Source of the DNA: Bacteroides_E sp964528875
GTDB lineage: Bacteria > Bacteroidota > Bacteroidia > Bacteroidales > Bacteroidaceae
Length of the DNA stretch: 64,000 nucleotides
Reading direction: 5' to 3'
NCBI GenBank assembly: GCA_964528875.1
Contig: CAZGUI010000009.1
Location: 10,091-74,090, forward strand
A model generated the notes under the pieces. That model saw nothing but the letters and a program-made list of their open reading frames with translations. It ran no database searches and was not told the DNA's origin. Positions 52,201 to 60,583 of this stretch are shown here, piece by piece. The position numbers and the translations under genes are program-made. Position 1 is the first letter of the stretch. Each line of letters begins with the position of its first letter.

Positions 52201-52455
52201 AATTGTCCCATTAGTCGGGTTTGCTTTTTCAATAATATTTACTCCTATCAGAGGCTCATTATTAGCGACATCGGTAATTGTTCCTTTTACAACTATTACC
52301 TTTTCGTCAAGAATGAATAAATGATTATTCATTACATTTTTGTCTATACTATTCGAACTTGTTGCATGTGACTGGAATGCAATACTTAGAAAAATGAATA
52401 ACATAGACGATAATTTTAACAGGTTAATACCTGACTTACTTTTTTTCATCGTCAT
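49246..52455 (-). CDS. SusC/RagA-family TonB-dependent transporter
   Basis: 1069 residues. After the signal peptide, a carboxypeptidase-regulatory-like domain (VKGTITDVANNEPLIGVNIIE), the SusC-type TonB-box region (EEVIVVGYTTQKKADLTGAV), the plug (DALQGRMSGVTILQNSGAPGS) and a beta-barrel ending in a C-terminal Phe (FILGVNINF). It lacks an N-terminal STN/FecR-interacting domain, so it is not linked to an ECF sigma factor. Start alternatives 52455 or 52449. Confidence 0.95.
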   Translation of the reverse strand: MTMKKSKSGINLLKLSSMLFIFLSIAFQSHATSSNSIDKNVMNNHLFILDEKVIVVKGTITDVANNEPLIGVNIIEKANPTNGTITDLDGNYSISVPANAVLIANYVGFVSQNVEVGNRRTINIALKEDVQALEEVIVVGYTTQKKADLTGAVASVKMDNLKDMASTGISDALQGRMSGVTILQNSGAPGSGTSIHVRGVGTFGNKEPLYVIDGVPSENMNDLSPSDIERVDVLKDASSSAIYGSRAANGVVLIQTKRGKDGKPSISFNTFHGMSTPAKKMNVLNAEQRNLIHKEAFTAEYMDSKQTQEDLDNYKKNIAVYDNPYMQETRTNWQDEIFEDAAYQGSYDLSVAGGAKNMIYSVMLGHFNQDGILKESSYNRTTLRINTEIELFKGFKLGENLMISHTKRKIVPDMQSDGAIISALRADPSVSVFDDEGKYSGSGPLNPDIRNPYATLKRADRTRTRDRIFGNVYAEYAFLNGFKVKTDFGYDWTNWGDNWFSCKVPEAGRATNTNELSVYEEKGVKLMNTTTISYNTEIKRHKIMALGGHAYEYYKMNYFDARGTGFLNEDKKSRYLGAATNVAWMLGGKNDNALDSWFGRVDYSFADRYLFSASFRADGSSKFAKENRWGYFPSLSAGWRISEEKFFENLKPIIQNMKIRGSWGKLGNETMAFADSPYYPTFPQYINTTDDDGYYVVFGKGEEAAIGRYPSTIPNPDLKWETTTQYDIGFDISFLGKFDFGFDYYSKDTKDVLVNIPIPRMSGYSRQVVNAASVRNSGFEFNGSYTTTLSQGLDIRAYGNFATVSNKVRSLGGGGSFSFTQYRGNNINRVEEGQPLAFLYGYKTDGIFHSQEEIDTYLNKDNEKIQPTAKPGDLKFVDVDGDGSIGGNDRTKIGSGFPKFTYGFGVDLAYKGFDLNMFFQGVGGSQIFNALKYEGLFVNPAYNQYTEIMGRFHPENNPNGNLPRVTTKDNNSNRRISDYYVESGSYLRMKTLTLGYTFNKNLSKKIGLQKLRVYVTAQNLFTITPYSGFDPDLGNAYSNELNNTSTDIGIDRGQFPQPRTFILGVNINF

Positions 52456-52532
52456 AGCTTTAAGGTTAATTTTTGATTTAGTAAAAAATACTTCAATTAG
52501 TTATATAAGTTAACATTGCTTATGGCATTATC

Positions 52533-52540
52533 TGGTACCA
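52533..52540. promoter_or_regulatory. Palindrome TGGTACCA upstream of susC
   Basis: An 8-bp palindrome 78 nt upstream of the susC start, between susC and its likely regulator. Possible operator; short enough to arise by chance. Confidence 0.25.
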
Positions 52541-52609
52541 TGATACAATTATAAAGATAGGATAGATAACTAGATTCGATATCTCTTTTTGCGTCTTTAA
52601 GTCCTCATT

Positions 52610-53773
52610 TTACGCAAAGCGTTGAGTCGCTTTTTCTCTAAATTCCGTAGGAGTGCACCCTTTAACCGTTTTAAATTGACGAGATAAATTTTTGTAATCA
52701 ATATAACCTAAATCTAACGCTATATTAATAATGGGCTTTGTTGTACCAATAAGTTCAGAAGCGAACTTTTCAATTCGCAGGTTTAGTATATAAGAATATA
52801 TAGATTCTCCAATTATCTCTTTAAATAATGTTTCCAAACTTCTTCGGGATAATGGGACTAAATCTACAAGAGATTGAACTGTGAGTTTATTTGAAATATT
52901 CTTGTGGATATAATCAATTACTTTAGAAACATGAGGATTACTTGTAGAATAAATATCACTCGAAGCTCTAGTTGTTATATATGTAGGTTCAACAACAATA
53001 TCATACCATGGATAATCAGGATTACTCATCAAGCGATCTATTAATTGAGCTACTTCGTAACCTCCTTTAACAGCATTTTGATTAATGGATGATATTTGAG
53101 GATCAGATAACAAACATATCATCTTATCATTATCAACTCCAAGTAAAGAAATTTCCTCTGGAATCCTAATCCCTTTCAATAGACATATTTCTGTAATATG
53201 CTTAGCTTGATTGTCATCGCAAGCCATAATAGCAATAGGCTTTGGTAAACACTCTAACCATTGCTTCAAATCTTCAGCATAATACCACAAGCCCTCATCA
53301 CCATTTTTTTGATACTCGTAATAATTATGAATCAGACCATTTTTACGTAGTTCTTTCTTAAAGCCACCACATCGTTCATAAGACCATACAGCATTTTTAA
53401 TGCCCAAAAAAGCATAATTAACAAAACCTTTTTGGATAAAATACTTTGCACCTATCTCACCAGCTTTACCATGATTCCCGGTTATATTCGGTATGTTTGT
53501 AAATCTTTTCTTAAAGTCTTGTGCTATTGCTATTATGTTTTCTTTCTTAAAGAGTTCTACATTATCTGAGTTATAAAACTGTCCTATAACAACATCTGCT
53601 TGCCATTCTTTAGCCCATTCAATTATTCCCTCAACTCCCTTTATATCCCTATAAGAAAGAGGCATTTTACACAATGCCCAAGGCTTAGTCTCTCTTGAAT
53701 ATTGCACAATACCTTCTAGAAGACTATTAGAATATTCTTCTCCAAAATCGGTAAGTAAAACAACTCTAGCCAA
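52610..53773 (-). CDS. XylR-like regulator (LacI-type sugar-binding domain plus AraC HTH)
   Basis: 387 residues. The N-terminal 270 residues have the periplasmic-binding-protein fold used by XylR/LacI (IMACDDNQAKHITEICLLKG, GVDNDKMICLLSDPQISSI). Residues about 285-385 are an AraC/XylS double HTH (KLTVQSLVDLVPLSRRSLET, IALDLGYIDYKNLSRQFK, GCTPTEFR). No signal peptide or membrane segment, so it senses a cytoplasmic sugar. Immediately upstream of susC on the same strand, 154 nt apart, and divergent from the second GH2 gene: likely regulator of the PUL. Confidence 0.85.
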   Translation of the reverse strand: MARVVLLTDFGEEYSNSLLEGIVQYSRETKPWALCKMPLSYRDIKGVEGIIEWAKEWQADVVIGQFYNSDNVELFKKENIIAIAQDFKKRFTNIPNITGNHGKAGEIGAKYFIQKGFVNYAFLGIKNAVWSYERCGGFKKELRKNGLIHNYYEYQKNGDEGLWYYAEDLKQWLECLPKPIAIMACDDNQAKHITEICLLKGIRIPEEISLLGVDNDKMICLLSDPQISSINQNAVKGGYEVAQLIDRLMSNPDYPWYDIVVEPTYITTRASSDIYSTSNPHVSKVIDYIHKNISNKLTVQSLVDLVPLSRRSLETLFKEIIGESIYSYILNLRIEKFASELIGTTKPIINIALDLGYIDYKNLSRQFKTVKGCTPTEFREKATQRFA

Positions 53774-54026
53774 ATAAAGTATTTTTTAATAATATATTTA
53801 ATGTAATAACCCCTATGTTAAACAAATATATAAAAAAACAATCAACTTTTATTAAATATTAAAACCTACTTAATATTTATTAGTATTGCACCTCTTTCCT
53901 TCTTATTAAAAGATACTAAAGGTTTATTATACAGGATCATCCCATACGGTTCGACAGTAAGAATACTTATTTAGTGTAATAAAAACACTATTTTTATATT
54001 TATTATGTAAAAAAATTATTTCTTAC

Positions 54027-54060
54027 AGATTATTAATTACATTTTTGTAATTAATAATCT
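54027..54060. promoter_or_regulatory. Perfect 14-bp inverted repeat in front of the second GH2 gene
   Basis: AGATTATTAATTAC (54027-54040), 6-nt spacer ATTTTT, exact complement (54047-54060). It ends 5 nt before the ATG at 54066 and overlaps a weak -7 candidate (CATTTTTG). May be an operator or an RNA hairpin; if it forms in RNA it would hinder the 54066 start and favour 54084. Confidence 0.55.
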
Positions 54061-54083
54061 AGAATATGCCCAAAAAGAAAATT

Positions 54084-56915
54084 ATGAAAAAAACAGTTAC
54101 ACTTTTATTATTATTCTCACTTTCTTCTTTATTCTCTTTTTCACAACATACAGAAACGCAGTATATTACCGGTAAAGGATTAGGGGATACGCAAACCTGG
54201 GACTTCTGGTGTTCTGAAGGACACAATAGTCAAAAATGGAGTACCATAGAAGTACCTTCACAATGGGAGCTACAAGGATATGGTGATTATTGCTACGGAC
54301 GATGGTATAAAATAGAAGGAGCAACACCTCCTGTTGAAACAGGCATTTATAAGCGCTCCTTCAATATTCCTGAATCATGGAAAAACAAACAGATAAAGAT
54401 TGTTTTTGAAGGCGTAATGACTGACACTGAGGTTTTTATTAACGGTAAATTAGCTGGACCAATGCATCAGGGAGGATTTACTCAATTTAGTTATGACATT
54501 ACAAACAAAGTTAATGTCGGAAAATCTAACGAGATAGAGGTAAAAGTCGCCAAAGAATCATCTAATAGATCGGTTAATGCTGCTGAACGTAAGGCTGATT
54601 GGTGGATATTTGGAGGTATTTATCGTCCGGTGTATCTTGAGGCTAAACCGAAATTTAATATTGAACGCATTGCTGTTAATGCTAAAATGGATGGCTCTTT
54701 CTATGCTGATGTCTATACTTCTAACCTCCCTAAAGGATATTCAATAGAGTCACATATAACGCCTGTAGGCACTGAAATAGATACGTTTAACAAACATAAA
54801 CAATCTTTATCCAAAGGAAATACACATACTTTGGAAACCAAATGGAGTAATGTAAAACCCTGGGATGTTGAAAGCCCAAATCTTTATACCCTTCATTTAA
54901 GCCTAATCAACCCAAAGGGAGAAACTGTACACAACTTCAGTGAACGTATTGGTTTTAGAACTGTTGAACTTCGTAAACGCGATGGATTATACGTCAATGG
55001 AGTTAAGGTAGTTCTGAAAGGAATTAACCGTCACTCTTTTTATCCCACAGGAGGAAGAACCACTAATCGCGAAATTAGTTTAATGGACGGAAAGCTTATC
55101 AAAGAAATGAACATGAATGCGGTTCGTTTTCATTATGCACCCGACAAGCATTTTTTAGATATTTGCGACTCCTTAGGTATCTTTGTTATTGATGAATTAG
55201 CGGGCTGGCAAAATGCTTACGATACAGAGGTCGGTAAAAAGATACAAGCAAACTTTATGGCTCGTGATGTTAATCATCCATCCATTGTTATTTGGAGTAA
55301 TGGTAATGAAGGAGGTTGGAATTACGACTTAGATGCAGGGTTTGCAGAACTAGATCCACAAAAAAGACATGTGATTCATGCTTGGGCTGATTTCAATGAT
55401 TTAGATACTCATCATTACCCTACTTATCAAACAGGTGTTGGCCGATTCAACAATGGCTATAAGTTATTTATGCCTACTGAATTTATGCATGGAACTTATG
55501 ATCAAGGTCATGGTGCCGGATTAGAGGACTTCTGGAATAAATGGACTTCACACCCACTATTTGTAGGTGGTTTTATGTGGGATTTCTCAGATAACGCAGT
55601 AGTAAGAACGGACAAAAACAACATTCTTGATTCAGATGGCTCTAACGGAGCGGATGGTATTCTTGGACCATACAGGGAAAAAGACGGCAGCTATTATGCT
55701 GTACGAGAGATCTGGGCTCCCATAAAATTCAAGAAGTTGTTTATTACTCCTTCTTTTAATGGAGAATTTTTAGTTGAGAATGGATATCTTTATAGCACAT
55801 TAGAGGACTGTAAGATGGAGTATCGGATACTTTCTGCTACATCGCCTCTATCAGATAATAAGATGAACATAATTGCTTCTGGAAAGGTGAAGTTACCGAA
55901 CATTGGACCATCAGAAGTTGGGCGTGCAAAAATGGAACTCCCAGCAAACTTTTTTAAAGGTGATATTTTAGAATTAGTTGCCTTTGACAAAAACGATAGT
56001 GAAATTTGCAACTGGACATGGACCATTCATTATGCAGATAAATATACAACTCGTGAGTTAGCTCATGTAGACCAAACAGGAAAAGCTCAAATAGAATCTA
56101 CTTCAAATAAGGTTACACTTTCTGCAAATGGAGTATCAGTAACATTTGATTGCACAAACGGCTATTTAGCTGAAGTGAATAACCCAAAAAGTAAAATATC
56201 GTTTAATAATGGACCAATACCTGTAGGAATGAATGCTCGTATTGACAAGACTTATTCTTATATGGATGGAGATAACGCAGTCTTTACAGCTAAATATTTG
56301 GGAGCTATTGATTCCATACAATGGAAAATGACTCCATCAGGTATGTTGCAAATGCATTCAGTGATGTTAAATAGAGGTAAAGGAGGACAAGGTTTTGATG
56401 ATGCAATTCATGAAGAAAACATATTAAACTTTGGATTAACTTTCTCTTACCCTGAAGAAAAGGTTAAAGGAATGCGCTGGCTAGGAAGAGGTCCATACCG
56501 TGTTTGGAAAAATCGTATTCCAGGAGCCAATTTTGGTATATGGGAAAAAGAGTACAACAATACATTAACAGGGGCTTCCTATGAAACAATGGTATATCCG
56601 GAATTTAAAGGATATCATGGAAACATCTATTGGAGTACTTTACAAACTACAGAATCAGACTTTACTGTATTTAGCGAGAGTGATGGTATTTATATGCGAG
56701 TGTATACTCCGGAGGAACCTAAAGACAACAAAGCAAACAAAGCTAACCCGGAATTTCCTGAGGGAGATTTGTCTTTTCTTCTGGATATTCCTGCTATACG
56801 GTGTTTCAAACCGATCCACCAACAAGGACCTCAAAGCCAACCGGGTGATATACGTATAAAATCGGGCGATGAAGGATTAAACATCAATTTATGGTTTGAC
56901 TTTAGAAGCAATTAG
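54084..56915 (+). CDS. GH2-family beta-galactosidase-like glycosidase
   Basis: 943 residues from the ATG at 54084 (MKKTVTLLLLFSLSSLFSFS, a good signal peptide); an upstream ATG at 54066 adds six residues. GH2 order: sugar-binding beta-domain (PSQWELQGYGDYCYGRWY), immunoglobulin-like domain, TIM-barrel with acid/base Glu in IWSNGNEGGW and nucleophile Glu in PTEFMHGTYDQGHG, then C-terminal beta domains. Beta-galactosidase or beta-glucuronidase class by resemblance; not the same subfamily as the ricin-GH2 (no ICEYAHAMGNS motif). Divergent from the regulator, probably part of the PUL regulon. Confidence 0.82.
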   Translation: MKKTVTLLLLFSLSSLFSFSQHTETQYITGKGLGDTQTWDFWCSEGHNSQKWSTIEVPSQWELQGYGDYCYGRWYKIEGATPPVETGIYKRSFNIPESWKNKQIKIVFEGVMTDTEVFINGKLAGPMHQGGFTQFSYDITNKVNVGKSNEIEVKVAKESSNRSVNAAERKADWWIFGGIYRPVYLEAKPKFNIERIAVNAKMDGSFYADVYTSNLPKGYSIESHITPVGTEIDTFNKHKQSLSKGNTHTLETKWSNVKPWDVESPNLYTLHLSLINPKGETVHNFSERIGFRTVELRKRDGLYVNGVKVVLKGINRHSFYPTGGRTTNREISLMDGKLIKEMNMNAVRFHYAPDKHFLDICDSLGIFVIDELAGWQNAYDTEVGKKIQANFMARDVNHPSIVIWSNGNEGGWNYDLDAGFAELDPQKRHVIHAWADFNDLDTHHYPTYQTGVGRFNNGYKLFMPTEFMHGTYDQGHGAGLEDFWNKWTSHPLFVGGFMWDFSDNAVVRTDKNNILDSDGSNGADGILGPYREKDGSYYAVREIWAPIKFKKLFITPSFNGEFLVENGYLYSTLEDCKMEYRILSATSPLSDNKMNIIASGKVKLPNIGPSEVGRAKMELPANFFKGDILELVAFDKNDSEICNWTWTIHYADKYTTRELAHVDQTGKAQIESTSNKVTLSANGVSVTFDCTNGYLAEVNNPKSKISFNNGPIPVGMNARIDKTYSYMDGDNAVFTAKYLGAIDSIQWKMTPSGMLQMHSVMLNRGKGGQGFDDAIHEENILNFGLTFSYPEEKVKGMRWLGRGPYRVWKNRIPGANFGIWEKEYNNTLTGASYETMVYPEFKGYHGNIYWSTLQTTESDFTVFSESDGIYMRVYTPEEPKDNKANKANPEFPEGDLSFLLDIPAIRCFKPIHQQGPQSQPGDIRIKSGDEGLNINLWFDFRSN

Positions 56916-56943
56916 AAAAGATTCAATACGATAGATATTCATT

Positions 56944-56979
56944 AAAACGAGGATGCAAAAGTGTCCTCGTTTTTTTGTT
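56944..56979 (+). terminator. Terminator of the second GH2 gene
   Basis: AAAACGAGGA/TCCTCGTTTT (56944-56953 with 56964-56973) and a run of Ts. Confidence 0.8.
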
Positions 56980-57054
56980 TAATCGCATTTTAAATACCAC
57001 TCTTTCCACGCTTTGTTCAACAGGTCTTTGAAAGCTTGTAGAGGGGTTGCTAAA

Positions 57055-57135
57055 GGGTCTGGGACCGAAGGTCTGTCGGTCTAGGACTGAAGGGTGCTCG
57101 GTCTAGGACCGAAGGGGGTTAAGTCCTAGACCGAT
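57055..57135. repeat. Interspersed hairpin repeat, copy 3
   Basis: Same family as copies at 14751 and 25570 but with an extra direct arm: a variant GGGTCTGGGACCGAAGG (57055-57071), two direct CGGTCTAGGAC arms (from 57077 and 57099) and one inverted arm (GTCCTAGACCGA, 57123-57134). The inverted arm pairs with either direct arm over 12-13 bp. Confidence 0.8.
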
Positions 57136-57228
57136 AAAATAAGGTTCATTTTATTTGATTATTCATCCAAATAGAATACCCAAAGAAACACACAATCTTA
57201 CAGGGAATGAGCTATAATAATACACTAC

Positions 57229-57262
57229 AAAAAAGGCGATTGAGTTTTCAATCGCCTTTTTT
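57229..57262 (-). terminator. Terminator of cydB
   Basis: 15-bp stem AAAAAAGGCGATTGA and its complement, with a 4-nt loop (57229-57243, 57248-57262). The T-run on the minus strand ends the cyd operon. Confidence 0.85.
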
Positions 57263-57287
57263 GTTTAATAGAACTTGTAACTTATAA

Positions 57288-58445
57288 TTAATACATGTGT
57301 TTATTAGACTCTAATTCATCACTATCAATTTTCTTTTTATTTAAGCTACGCCAAGCATAAAATATATATGCAAAAACAAATGGAGCTAATAAAGAAACGT
57401 AAGCCATTGTTTTAAGCGTGAACAAACTTGACGAACTATTTGCAATAGTCAATGAATATTGAATATCTACATTTGAAGGATAGAAAGCAGTATTATTAAA
57501 TCCTGCTAACAAGAACAGAGCTAAAACAGTTAATACAGTGCCTGTTCCTGCAAACCAAATTCCTTTATCATAAGTAGATTGGAAAATGGTTCTAATGATC
57601 CCATAAAGTACCAAAACAACCCCAATTAAAAAGACGGCCGCTACAATAGGCATTTCAATTAAGTTTGTAAAATACTTATAAGGTTGCATAAAAATCTCTT
57701 GTGTCTCAGGGTTCACAGCAAATCCGTCTTTTAATAAAGTGCGAATTACAAAACCTAAGAAGAATACCAAGAAAATAACGGTATTAATAATTAAACTTTT
57801 TCTGCAACGCTTAATTAAAGACTCATGATCAATACTATTTAAGAAATACAAAATGCCTAATATACGAGCCAAAAAAAGTACTGCTAGTCCAAGAACCACA
57901 TTCCATGGGTCTAGCAATGCATCTAAACCATGAGATGCATTAGCCCATTGACTAATAATGGGGGATGAACCGTCTAATGATAATAAATTATCTTTATTTA
58001 CAATAAAATTTGAACCATTAAAGAAAGTTGCTACTGCACCACCTAATAATAGAGGTCCTAGTATACCATTTGCAATTAAAAAGGAATGATAGGTTTTCTT
58101 ACCCAACAGATTTCCTGCACGATCTTGAAATTCATAACTCACAGCCTGAAGCACAAAAGTGAATAAAATGATCATCCACAGCCAATAAGCTCCTCCAAAA
58201 CTAGTACTATAAAAAAGAGGGAAAGAGGCAAAAAATGAGGCACCAAAAGTTACTAATGTGGTAAAAGTGAACTCCCATTTTCTTCCGGTAGAGTTGATCA
58301 TCATCTTACGCTCTTCGTCCGTTTTTCCTATTTCAAATAATAGAGAATTACCACCTTGAACAAATAACAAGAATACTAGGATACCACCTAATAAAGCGAT
58401 AATTACCCACCAATATTGTTGTAAAAAAATATATGTTTGATCCAT
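57288..58445 (-). CDS. cydB: Cytochrome bd oxidase subunit II
   Basis: 385 residues, about eight to nine transmembrane segments. The N-terminus (LQQYWWVIIALLGGILVFLLFVQGG) and the FAGTGTVLTVLALFLLAGFNNTA region fit CydB. With CydA it forms the high-affinity quinol oxidase that lets Bacteroides use nanomolar oxygen. Located 33 nt after cydA. Confidence 0.93.
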   Translation of the reverse strand: MDQTYIFLQQYWWVIIALLGGILVFLLFVQGGNSLLFEIGKTDEERKMMINSTGRKWEFTFTTLVTFGASFFASFPLFYSTSFGGAYWLWMIILFTFVLQAVSYEFQDRAGNLLGKKTYHSFLIANGILGPLLLGGAVATFFNGSNFIVNKDNLLSLDGSSPIISQWANASHGLDALLDPWNVVLGLAVLFLARILGILYFLNSIDHESLIKRCRKSLIINTVIFLVFFLGFVIRTLLKDGFAVNPETQEIFMQPYKYFTNLIEMPIVAAVFLIGVVLVLYGIIRTIFQSTYDKGIWFAGTGTVLTVLALFLLAGFNNTAFYPSNVDIQYSLTIANSSSSLFTLKTMAYVSLLAPFVFAYIFYAWRSLNKKKIDSDELESNKHMY

Positions 58446-58478
58446 AGATACTATATTATTAAAGTTTAGATGATAGAA

Positions 58479-60050
58479 TTAATTATTCTCTTCTTGTTCG
58501 GGTAGTAAATCCGGTCCTTTCTTAATCTCACGTAATGATATACCTATTGCTGCTATGAGCATCAAAGTAAATAAGAACAAGAAAATAAAGAACGTTATCT
58601 GAACTGTGCTGGTATCCAATTTAGATACAGCTGCCGATACAGGTAGCATATCTTGAATAGCCCAAGGCTGGCGTCCAACCTCTGCAACAATCCAACCTGC
58701 TTGCCCTGCAATGTAGGCTAATGGAACAGTTAAAATTCCCACCCAATGCATCCATTTCATTTTGTGTAATTTTTCTTTATACTCTAAGTAAAGAACTACA
58801 ATAAAAAACAGAACAAAATAGAAGCCCAGAACAACCATAATACGGAAAGAATAAAAATTCAAAGGAACATTAGGGACTAGTTCGTGTACATCATTAATAT
58901 ACCCATAACCAAAATATTCCACATTTTCCTGTAGTTCTACATAAGCTGCATTTTTCGCTTCTTCATCTCCCCGTTTATCTGCATCACGATAAGCAGATAA
59001 TGCAGCAATGGCAAGTTTTCCTTTTTCAATTTTTTCTTTAGCAGGTATAGCAACGGAACCATCATGTTGAACATAACCACCTTCAATAATATCAGCTATT
59101 CCTGGAACAAAACTATTAAAATTACTATTAGCTAAGAAAGATAGCATTTTAGGAATTTCAATTCTAAATAAAAATGGATCTTTCCCATCATCATAGGTTT
59201 TTTTCGAAGGATTAGTCATGCCAATGGCTACTAAACCAGCTCCTTCCTGTCCTTCATAGAACCCTTCAGCAGCAGCAAGCTTCATCGGCTGCGTTTGACC
59301 AATGATGGTGCCCGAAATATGACCTGTAAAAACAATTAAACCGGAGGATATTATTCCAAAAAGAGCAGCAATTTTTATGCTTTTCAACGCAAATTTACGA
59401 TGTTTACTATTCAATAAAAACCAGCAACTAACTCCTACTACAAAAATAGCACCTAATACCCACCCTGAAAAAATGGAGTGGAAAAACTTATTGACTGCTG
59501 CCGGAGAGAAAGCTACAGCCATAAAATCAACCATTTCATTTCTTACAGTATCAGGGTTAAACTGCATTCCTACAGGATGTTGCATCCAAGCATTAGCAAC
59601 TAAAATCCACCATGCAGAAATTGTAGCTCCTAAAGAAACTAGCCAAGTAGAGGCTAAATGGAAACCTTTACTCACTTTATTCCAACCAAAAAACATAACG
59701 GCAATAAAGGTAGCTTCCATAAAGAATGCTAAAATACCTTCAATAGCCAAAGGAGCTCCAAAAATATCTCCAACAAACCAAGAGTAGTTACTCCAGTTTG
59801 TTCCAAACTCAAATTCTAGAATTAAACCAGTAGCTACTCCTACTGCAAAATTAATTCCAAATAATTTCATCCAAAACTTTGCTGTTTTTTTCCAGAACTC
59901 ATTCCCTGTTTTGTAATAAAGAGTCTCCATTACCGCCATGATAACAGATAGCCCAAGAGTAAGTGGAACAAAAATCCAATGATACATGGCCGTCAATGCA
60001 AATTGTGCTCGGGACCAATCAACTAACGAAGTGTCAATGTTTGCAATCAT
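58479..60050 (-). CDS. cydA: Cytochrome bd oxidase subunit I
   Basis: 523 residues. Heme ligands in their usual context: His in ALTAMYHWIFVPLTLG and in VNKFFHSIFSGWVLGA; the quinol-loop end GWIVAEVGRQPWAIQ is conserved. Multi-spanning inner-membrane protein that reduces O2 to water with quinol. Downstream of a DUF4492 gene. Confidence 0.95.
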   Translation of the reverse strand: MIANIDTSLVDWSRAQFALTAMYHWIFVPLTLGLSVIMAVMETLYYKTGNEFWKKTAKFWMKLFGINFAVGVATGLILEFEFGTNWSNYSWFVGDIFGAPLAIEGILAFFMEATFIAVMFFGWNKVSKGFHLASTWLVSLGATISAWWILVANAWMQHPVGMQFNPDTVRNEMVDFMAVAFSPAAVNKFFHSIFSGWVLGAIFVVGVSCWFLLNSKHRKFALKSIKIAALFGIISSGLIVFTGHISGTIIGQTQPMKLAAAEGFYEGQEGAGLVAIGMTNPSKKTYDDGKDPFLFRIEIPKMLSFLANSNFNSFVPGIADIIEGGYVQHDGSVAIPAKEKIEKGKLAIAALSAYRDADKRGDEEAKNAAYVELQENVEYFGYGYINDVHELVPNVPLNFYSFRIMVVLGFYFVLFFIVVLYLEYKEKLHKMKWMHWVGILTVPLAYIAGQAGWIVAEVGRQPWAIQDMLPVSAAVSKLDTSTVQITFFIFLFLFTLMLIAAIGISLREIKKGPDLLPEQEENN

Positions 60051-60056
60051 ATAATA

Positions 60057-60341
60057 TTATTTTTTATTAGTGTTGATTAACAAAGTATTATTATCAATGC
60101 CTCTATCAATTAATTCTCCCGCTACATGCTCCTCTTTAGTCTCTCCTAATTTTTCCTCATTTAAATAACGAGGAAAAAAGAAAGGACGTAAAATACAAAA
60201 CATAATAAAGAGTTTGATTAATATAATAAGCCATAGTGTCTTTCCCAATGTCATACTTTTAAACCCTTCTACATAGAAAGTCCAAACATTAGTCAAAGCT
60301 TTTCCAATCTGACGAAATACATTTAATAACTGTTTTTTCAT
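60057..60341 (-). CDS. DUF4492 small membrane protein (cyd operon)
   Basis: 94 residues, one or two hydrophobic segments (KTLWLIILIKLFIMFCILRPFFFP). Genes of this family sit directly before cydA in Bacteroidetes, here 6 nt away, so it likely helps assemble or stabilise the bd oxidase. Function unproven. Confidence 0.8.
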   Translation of the reverse strand: MKKQLLNVFRQIGKALTNVWTFYVEGFKSMTLGKTLWLIILIKLFIMFCILRPFFFPRYLNEEKLGETKEEHVAGELIDRGIDNNTLLINTNKK

Positions 60342-60559
60342 AGTAGTATTACGTTAAACCACAACCACTTAAACAAATTTAACCATTTTAATAAACAAAA
60401 CAAAGAAATAAAAAAGATTAATTTTAATATGCTTTGCTTATTTTTTACCTAAAATACTCTAAAAGATTACTTTGGAAAGATAGTTACTTATTTTTAAAAT
60501 AAAGAATTAAACTTTAAGTTTTACGACACATTCTTTGTTTTTTTTATGTTTAGACAAAA

Positions 60560-60583
60560 AAAAAGAGCCGAAGCTCTTTTTTT
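60560..60583 (-). terminator. Terminator of the pentose-phosphate operon
   Basis: AAAAAGAGC/GCTCTTTTT with a CGAA tetraloop just after the pgl stop; the minus-strand T-run is strong. Confidence 0.75.

Larger units (their letters stand above)
56916..57287. other. Convergent intergenic region (GH2/cydB)
   Basis: 372 nt without a gene. It holds the terminator of the GH2 gene (56944-56979), repeat copy 3 (57055-57135) and the terminator of cydB (57229-57262). The rest shows nothing recognisable. Confidence 0.75.
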
